64,000 nt of DNA from JBAIYU01 sp036763085. Lineage in GTDB: Bacteria > Bacillota > Negativicutes > DSM-1736 > Dendrosporobacteraceae. The stretch is from assembly GCF_036763085.1 (NCBI RefSeq), contig NZ_JBAIYU010000022.1, positions 46,836 through 110,835 of the forward strand, given 5' to 3'. A program made the translations under genes and the position numbers. Position 1 is the stretch's first letter, and every line of letters begins with the position of its first letter. Below, in pieces: positions 59,752 to 64,000 of this stretch. A model generated the notes under the pieces. It was given only the letters and a program-made list of their open reading frames with translations, ran no database searches and was not told the DNA's origin.

Positions 59752-60413
59752 TTCGCTGCCTCACTTTCCATCAAAACTTTAAGATCTTCAACCATTTTGC
59801 TAATGCGCCCAAACTTCATTTTAAAGCTTACCCGATTAGCAATAAACCGGGCTGTTGCATGATTTATTTGCGCTATCTCAACTAATTGATTCTCTTTAAG
59901 TGTCCGTCCTGTTTCTACGATATCAACGATAATCTCTGCCAGCCCTACCATTGGAGCTAACTCAATCGATCCATTAAGTTTAATGATTTCAGTTTGAATA
60001 CCCATGCTATGAAAAAAGCGCTCAGCGATATGAGGGTATTTTGTTGCCACTCTCATATGTGCGTAATCACTTAGTTTTTCTTGCTTTAAGGCTTGAGGTA
60101 CCGCAACAACCATTCGACAATACCCAAATTTTAAATCTAACAGCTCATAGACATCTTTGCCTTCTTCAAGCAATACATCTTTCCCAATTACACCAATATC
60201 GGCTGCTCCATATTCAACATAAGTAGGCAAATCTGCCGTTTTAGTAATAATAAATCTAATTTTTTCCGCCTCATTGGTAATAACTAACTTACGGGAGTTT
60301 TCACTTAATCCATCTGCAGTATAGCCTATTTTTGCCAATAAATCGGCGGATGGTTTAAAAAGTTTGCCTTTAGGCAAAGCAATCGTAAGATATTCCATAT
60401 CACTCGAAGTCAT
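59748..60413 (-). CDS. hisG: ATP phosphoribosyltransferase, short form
   Basis: A 221-residue protein with AGGAGGG seven bases before the ATG. LTIALPKGKLFKPSADLL and the C-terminal IVDIVETGRTLKENQL (PRPP loop) are present. The C-terminal ACT-like domain is missing, so this is the HisG(S) form that needs HisZ for activity and histidine feedback. hisZ occurs at 62041-63234, which fits. It is the first gene of the operon behind a clear promoter. Confidence 0.95.
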   Translation of the reverse strand: MTSSDMEYLTIALPKGKLFKPSADLLAKIGYTADGLSENSRKLVITNEAEKIRFIITKTADLPTYVEYGAADIGVIGKDVLLEEGKDVYELLDLKFGYCRMVVAVPQALKQEKLSDYAHMRVATKYPHIAERFFHSMGIQTEIIKLNGSIELAPMVGLAEIIVDIVETGRTLKENQLVEIAQINHATARFIANRVSFKMKFGRISKMVEDLKVLMESEAAK

Positions 60414-60468
60414 GAAAACCCTCCTACTTATTCAATGCTTTAGCGATTTAAAGTATTAATATATTAAT

Positions 60469-60497
60469 ATAGTAACACTAGATTATTCCTTCGTCAA
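60469..60497 (-). promoter_or_regulatory. Promoter of the his operon
   Basis: On the minus strand TTGACG (60492-60497), a 17-bp spacer and TACTAT (60469-60474). The leader is only about 50 nt, so there is no room for a T-box. Confidence 0.7.
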
Positions 60498-60569
60498 CGC
60501 CCTTGTAGGATTTATCTAATTTTAATAGAAGTATATTTAAAGAGTATAGCCGAAAAGGAGGCAAAATAA

Positions 60570-61520
60570 ATGCACACCCCTAATATCCTAGTTATAAATC
60601 AATTATCAGATAGGCACATCTCTGCAATTACAAATTCTGTACCAGGCTGCAGCATTATTTCCTGTGATTTAGCTGACGCAGAAAAATATATAGACACAGC
60701 TGAAATAATAGTTGCCTGGGGCTGGATGGATCTTCAAGAACTCTATTTAAAAGCACCTAAACTCCGTTGGGTTCATGCTTTGAGTGCCGGTGTCGAAAAA
60801 ATGCTGTTTCCTGAAATGATTTCCTCTTCAACTCTGCTGACAAATTCACGCGGCATTCACGGTATTCCGATGTCAGAGCATGTCATTTCCATGATTTTGG
60901 CTTTTACTCGTGGTCTTAATGTATTTATAAAACAGCAGCAGCAGAGAGTATGGAAGCGTACTGCGCTTGAAGAAATTCATGAGAAAACCATCGGGATTAT
61001 CGGCCTCGGCAGTATTGGCAGGGAAATAGCTAAAAGAGCAAAAGGTTTAGGAATGAGAGTCGTTGCGAGTAAAAGAGAAATGACTACCGAACTTTTTGTT
61101 GATACTTTATATACATCAAACCAAATTGAAGAGGTTTTAGCAGTTTCTGACTTTGTCGTCGTCACCTTACCAGAAACTAAGCAAACACAGGGATTATTTA
61201 CCCTAAACTTGTTTAAACTTATGAAACCGTCTGCCTATTTCATAAATGTAGCCAGAGGCTCAATTGTTAAGGAAGATGATCTATCAATCGCCTTATCCCA
61301 GGGAATAATAAAGGGTGCTGCGCTAGATGTTTTTGAAAATGAACCCTTGCCTGAGAGTTCTCCGTTGTGGGATGTGCCTAATGTAATTATTACACCGCAT
61401 ATTGCTGCAATATCTCCGCATTACTTAGATAGAGCAATGAAGCTTTTTTGCGAAAACCTCGCATGTTATTGCGGCGGACAGGAAATGGTCAACATCATCG
61501 ACAAAACCAAGGGTTATTAA
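60570..61520 (+). CDS. D-2-hydroxyacid dehydrogenase
   Basis: A 316-residue protein with AAAGGAGG before the ATG. The NAD-binding motif is GIIGLGSIGREIAKRAKGLGM (~145). The catalytic Arg is in INVARGSIVKEDD, the Glu in FENEPLPESSPLW and the His in ITPHIAAISPHY. These enzymes reduce 2-ketoacids to D-2-hydroxyacids; the substrate cannot be told. It is transcribed against all its neighbours, divergent from hisG and overlapping the HD gene by 4 bp at the 3' end. It thereby separates hisZ from the main his operon. Confidence 0.88.
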   Translation: MHTPNILVINQLSDRHISAITNSVPGCSIISCDLADAEKYIDTAEIIVAWGWMDLQELYLKAPKLRWVHALSAGVEKMLFPEMISSSTLLTNSRGIHGIPMSEHVISMILAFTRGLNVFIKQQQQRVWKRTALEEIHEKTIGIIGLGSIGREIAKRAKGLGMRVVASKREMTTELFVDTLYTSNQIEEVLAVSDFVVVTLPETKQTQGLFTLNLFKLMKPSAYFINVARGSIVKEDDLSIALSQGIIKGAALDVFENEPLPESSPLWDVPNVIITPHIAAISPHYLDRAMKLFCENLACYCGGQEMVNIIDKTKGY

Positions 61521-62041
61521 TGTAAGTTGTCAGCATCCCGTAATATCGTTAACTCCGGCGGGTCTTGTTCTGCCGGAGTTTTATGATGCTGTAACACTAT
61601 ACTAACTACTTGCTGACCGGAATGAGCTTCAAGCAAAAATCTTGCACTTTTAGCCGGGTGGCTGAAATAAATATAAAAAGCATGGCGTAGGTTATCTATT
61701 TTACTTCCCCGCCCCTCGCGCCCCCAGTTTTTCGCCCATTCTGGTGCAATCATATGAGCAGCAACAGTAATAATTTTATCAAGTGTACTTACATCACCTT
61801 TGACTTTACCTACATCGTGAAGCAAGGCACACTTAATTAGTAAAATTCGATCAATTGCGCTGCCTTCTGCCAGCTTTATCGCAGTATAAGCAACATTTAA
61901 TGAATGCCTCTGATCTGGCAAGTTCATTCCCCAGAACAAATCCTGCTCGGCTTTTGTTAGATATTTCCCTACAAAAGCTTTATCTTTGCTATTTATATAA
62001 GCTGTAAAAGCTGATAAAACCTGCCTTATGCGAGTTAACAT
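61517..62041 (-). CDS. HD domain protein (putative phosphohydrolase)
   Basis: A 174-residue protein with the HD signature IKCALLHDVGKVKGD near residue 75, preceded by the first metal-ligand His in DQRHSLNVAYTAI and followed by QQVVSIVLQHHKTPAE. HD proteins hydrolyse phosphomonoesters or cyclic nucleotides. Its ATG overlaps the hisZ stop (TGATG), so it is translationally coupled to hisZ. Histidinol phosphatase is otherwise missing from the locus, but nothing in the sequence shows that this enzyme fills that role. Confidence 0.8.
   Translation of the reverse strand: MLTRIRQVLSAFTAYINSKDKAFVGKYLTKAEQDLFWGMNLPDQRHSLNVAYTAIKLAEGSAIDRILLIKCALLHDVGKVKGDVSTLDKIITVAAHMIAPEWAKNWGREGRGSKIDNLRHAFYIYFSHPAKSARFLLEAHSGQQVVSIVLQHHKTPAEQDPPELTILRDADNLH
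61551..61584 (+). terminator. Plus-strand terminator embedded in the HD coding sequence
   Basis: AACTCCGGC (61551-61559) pairs with GCCGGAGTT (61572-61580), with TTTTAT following. It lies 31 bp after the stop of the convergent dehydrogenase, inside the opposing HD gene. Confidence 0.6.
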
Positions 62042-63234
62042 CAGTCACTTGCACCAACATATATTAATTTTTCATAGCCTTTAGCTGCCTGACTGTTTCT
62101 TGCTTCATCCTTAGACTGGGCGTGAAATGCCAGTTCAACATGCTTGCCATCTTTGCGCAATTTATTTGATTCTAAAATTGCCGCAGACAGGTTTCCTTCC
62201 TGCCATGCAATATAGTAATTTTTCTCCTCGGAAACAACAGCTATACCCTGACGCTCAAGAGCCAACATTACCCGTTCTATTCCTAATGCAAAACCAGTAG
62301 CAGGACCACCGGCACCAAATGATGTCAGCATCTGGTCATATCTGCCTCCACCGCATAGTGGAAAACCAAGACCAGGAGTATAACCTTCAAAAACCATTCC
62401 CGTATAATAATCAAAATCACGAATGATTCCTAGGTCAAAATTAACATATTTCTCAACACCATAGGCTGTTAATAATTCATATATTTCGGACAGATTATCC
62501 AATGCATTTCGGCTTGTTTCATTCTTAACCATGGCGCGAGCTTGAATGAGCATATCTTCCCTGCCATGAAGTACGGGAATTTGCTGCAGCATAGTTTGAA
62601 CGGACTTGCTTAAACTACTTGCTGACAGTATTTCTCCCAACCCAACTAAATCTCTGGTTATCATAGCATTCTTAACTTGCTGGCGCTGATTGTGAGTTAA
62701 TTCGCTTTCCTCCATAATGCCATTGATAAAGTCTACCTGACCTAAACTAATTTGGAAATTCTGAAGTCCAGCTTCAAGCATAGCTTCCACAGCCAAAGCA
62801 ATCACCTCGGCATCAGCAGTTGGTCCAGGAACTCCCATCAACTCTACCCCGGCCTGATAGAATTCGCATTGCCTTCCAACCTGAGCCTGCTCATACCGAA
62901 AGACATTAGTAATATAAAATAATTTTAACGGTGGGGTATTTTCCCTTAACCTACTTGCAGCAAGACGAGCAATAGGAGTTGTCATGTCTGGTCTTAGAGC
63001 TAAAATATGATTATTCTTATCAAAAAACTTAAACATACTCTGCTGCATATCACAGCCAGCTCCTACTTTCAATGTGTCAAGATACTCTATAGTAGGCGTT
63101 ATTACCTCGTCATATCCCCATCTCGCAAACATAGCCGCAAGACTGTCTTCAATCGCTCTTTTCCGGCTAGCCTCGCGCGGCAAAAAATCTTTAGTTCCAT
63201 AAGGAATCTGTGGGACAAATTCATTTTGGTTCAT
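62041..63234 (-). CDS. hisZ: ATP phosphoribosyltransferase regulatory subunit
   Basis: A 397-residue HisRS-like protein without a C-terminal anticodon-binding domain. FVPQIPYGTKDFLPREASRKRAIED, ALRPDMTTPIARLAASRL, VFRYEQAQVGRQCEFYQAGVELMG and GFALGIERVMLAL are class II synthetase-like motifs. It binds short HisG and confers activity and feedback. It is encoded with the YerC-like gene and the HD gene rather than next to hisG. Confidence 0.93.
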   Translation of the reverse strand: MNQNEFVPQIPYGTKDFLPREASRKRAIEDSLAAMFARWGYDEVITPTIEYLDTLKVGAGCDMQQSMFKFFDKNNHILALRPDMTTPIARLAASRLRENTPPLKLFYITNVFRYEQAQVGRQCEFYQAGVELMGVPGPTADAEVIALAVEAMLEAGLQNFQISLGQVDFINGIMEESELTHNQRQQVKNAMITRDLVGLGEILSASSLSKSVQTMLQQIPVLHGREDMLIQARAMVKNETSRNALDNLSEIYELLTAYGVEKYVNFDLGIIRDFDYYTGMVFEGYTPGLGFPLCGGGRYDQMLTSFGAGGPATGFALGIERVMLALERQGIAVVSEEKNYYIAWQEGNLSAAILESNKLRKDGKHVELAFHAQSKDEARNSQAAKGYEKLIYVGASD

Positions 63235-63249
63235 AATAACACCTCCGCT

Positions 63250-63570
63250 TTATTTTTCTTCATCCTTTGTTTCATCCAAACGCAGCAAGACTGTTTTATA
63301 GCCATCTGCTCCATAATGCAAACAACGCTTAACTCGGCTGATTGTAGCGGTACTCGCCCCTGTCCGTTCAACAATTTCATCATATGTATGACCATACTTC
63401 AGCATGCTGGCAACTTCCAAACGTTGCGCCATGGCTTTTAATTCACCTACTGTACAAACGTCCTCAAAAAATTGGTAGCATTCTTCTTCATTCTTTAATA
63501 ATAAAATGGCTTTGAATAATTGATCAGTAAGCTCATCTTTAAGTCTAGGATTAACAGGCATTTCATTCAC
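63250..63570 (-). CDS. YerC/YecD family TrpR-related DNA-binding protein
   Basis: A 106-residue helical protein. LKDELTDQLFKAILLLKNEEECYQFFEDVCTVGELKAMAQRLEVASML followed by the helix-turn-helix TYDEIVERTGASTATISRVKRCL is the TrpR-like fold of YerC/YecD. These proteins are predicted amino-acid-responsive repressors. It lies 15 bp upstream of hisZ, so it probably controls hisZ or the wider his genes (inference). Confidence 0.88.
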   Translation of the reverse strand: MNEMPVNPRLKDELTDQLFKAILLLKNEEECYQFFEDVCTVGELKAMAQRLEVASMLKYGHTYDEIVERTGASTATISRVKRCLHYGADGYKTVLLRLDETKDEEK

Positions 63571-63952
63571 TCCTTATACCAGTACAGTCGCTTCTGTAAT
63601 CTATTCTTCTTTTATATATATTTTCCTTCTTTATCCCTTTACTTCTTTAATCTATGAAATTATTTTTATTATAATACATCTAATTAGTGCTTGCAAAATA
63701 TGGACAAATATTTTATAATTTAATTAGATAATAATTATCCCCTAATAATATATATTATCGAATGGGGTGATTCCATTGAAGGAGTCAGTTTTCGTTAACT
63801 TTTCTTAGTTTATCCCTCCCCCTCTAAAAAAATATAACCACATACTATTTTAGTTTTTCAAAGCCCGTGAAACTTTGAACTGAACCCAGCAAAACAGACA
63901 TTGTGACAAAAAGCCTCCTGTTGTAGGATAACTATGACGGGAGGTTTTAATT
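63571..63952. other. Gene-poor interval before the right edge
   Basis: A 382-bp AT-rich interval. It holds the upstream region of the YerC-like gene, a strong plus-strand promoter (63691-63719), a 10-codon TTG ORF at 63777-63809 behind a GGGGTG, and an imperfect hairpin (AAAGCCTCC ... GGGAGGTTT) at about 63919-63948. No longer gene is visible. Confidence 0.5.
63691..63719 (+). promoter_or_regulatory. Strong plus-strand promoter
   Basis: TTGCAA (63691-63696), a 17-bp spacer and TATAAT (63714-63719), pointing towards the partial gene at the right edge. Confidence 0.65.
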
Positions 63953-64000
63953 ATGCCACGAAAATGGACAGACATAATGTCTTTGGAAACAATCATAATA
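63953..64000 (+). CDS. Start of an unidentified gene, truncated by window edge
   Basis: ATG at 63953, with GGGAGG eight bases upstream, opens a frame of 16 codons (MPRKWTDIMSLETIII) that runs off the window. A basic, helical start of this kind occurs in transposases and small DNA-binding proteins, but the fragment is too short to assign. Confidence 0.45.
   Translation, partial: MPRKWTDIMSLETIII

Noticed and set aside
60414..60468. T-box or attenuator before hisG
   Set aside because: The distance from predicted transcription start to ATG is about 50 nt, too short for a T-box, and no terminator hairpin is present.
63777..63809. Ten-codon TTG ORF as a real gene
   Set aside because: It has an SD-like GGGGTG but is too short to judge; kept only as a remark on the leader.

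Overview
The window reads as a chromosomal segment of a low-GC, diderm Firmicute of the Negativicutes type, most like Sporomusaceae (inference). The gene set is Firmicute: gatCAB, pcrA-ligA, a Firmicute-style CsoR, a PRD-type MtlR, a YerC/TrpR-like protein and strong Shine-Dalgarno (SD) sites. Yet it also carries a complete RND / membrane-fusion / TolC-like efflux trio, which needs an outer membrane. Nearly all genes lie on the minus strand. I saw no rRNA, tRNA, CRISPR array or complete insertion sequence.

Region 1 (1-7.5 kb) is accessory and defence-like. It holds a partial PD-(D/E)XK-like nuclease next to an HExxH protein; a three-gene cassette of a two-TM zinc-ribbon protein and two small paralogous CPxCG proteins; an operon with a MazG-like pyrophosphohydrolase, an HNH nuclease split by a frameshift, a second HNH nuclease and a coiled-coil protein; and a jelly-roll protein fused to a TIR/deoxyribosyltransferase-like domain. 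Region 2 (7.7-20.4 kb) is housekeeping: RlmD, a Lon-like protease, a CPBP protease, gatCAB, ligA and pcrA. Region 3 (20.5-26.7 kb) has a selenium cluster (YedE, TusA-like, DUF3343, divergent LysR), a CBS-type pyrophosphatase, a DUF4130 DNA-repair-like gene behind LexA-like boxes, and a TtcA-like protein.

Region 4 (26.7-36.7 kb) is one long mannitol-type PTS operon: mtlA (IICB), mtlR, mtlA (IICBA), a PfkB sugar kinase, a zinc sugar-phosphate dehydrogenase, ptsI and ptsH. The two mtlA genes have almost identical IIC domains, and no classical mtlD is present. Between kinase and dehydrogenase are two hairpins with a shared loop but unrelated stems. Region 5 (37-40.5 kb) has a DUF169 gene and phnDCE.

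Region 6 (40.6-51.8 kb) is a copper/silver resistance island: a Met/His-rich exported protein, NlpC/P60, a 57-residue lipoprotein, CusA-, CusB- and TolC-like proteins, a small DUF2933-like membrane protein, CopA, CsoR with a clear palindromic operator, and DUF6803. Three promoters here share four TTCAYA repeats at an exact 11-bp period, each block ending exactly 9 nt before a -10 box. This points to one OmpR/PhoB-type activator encoded elsewhere, and is the strongest undescribed signal I found.

Region 7 (51.8-63.6 kb) has a YibQ-like deacetylase, a SagB-type nitroreductase and the his operon (G-D-C-B-H-A-F-IE). hisZ lies apart from hisG, separated by an HD protein and an opposite-strand D-2-hydroxyacid dehydrogenase. 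A YerC-like gene follows. The right edge holds a strong plus-strand promoter and the first 16 codons of an unidentified gene.
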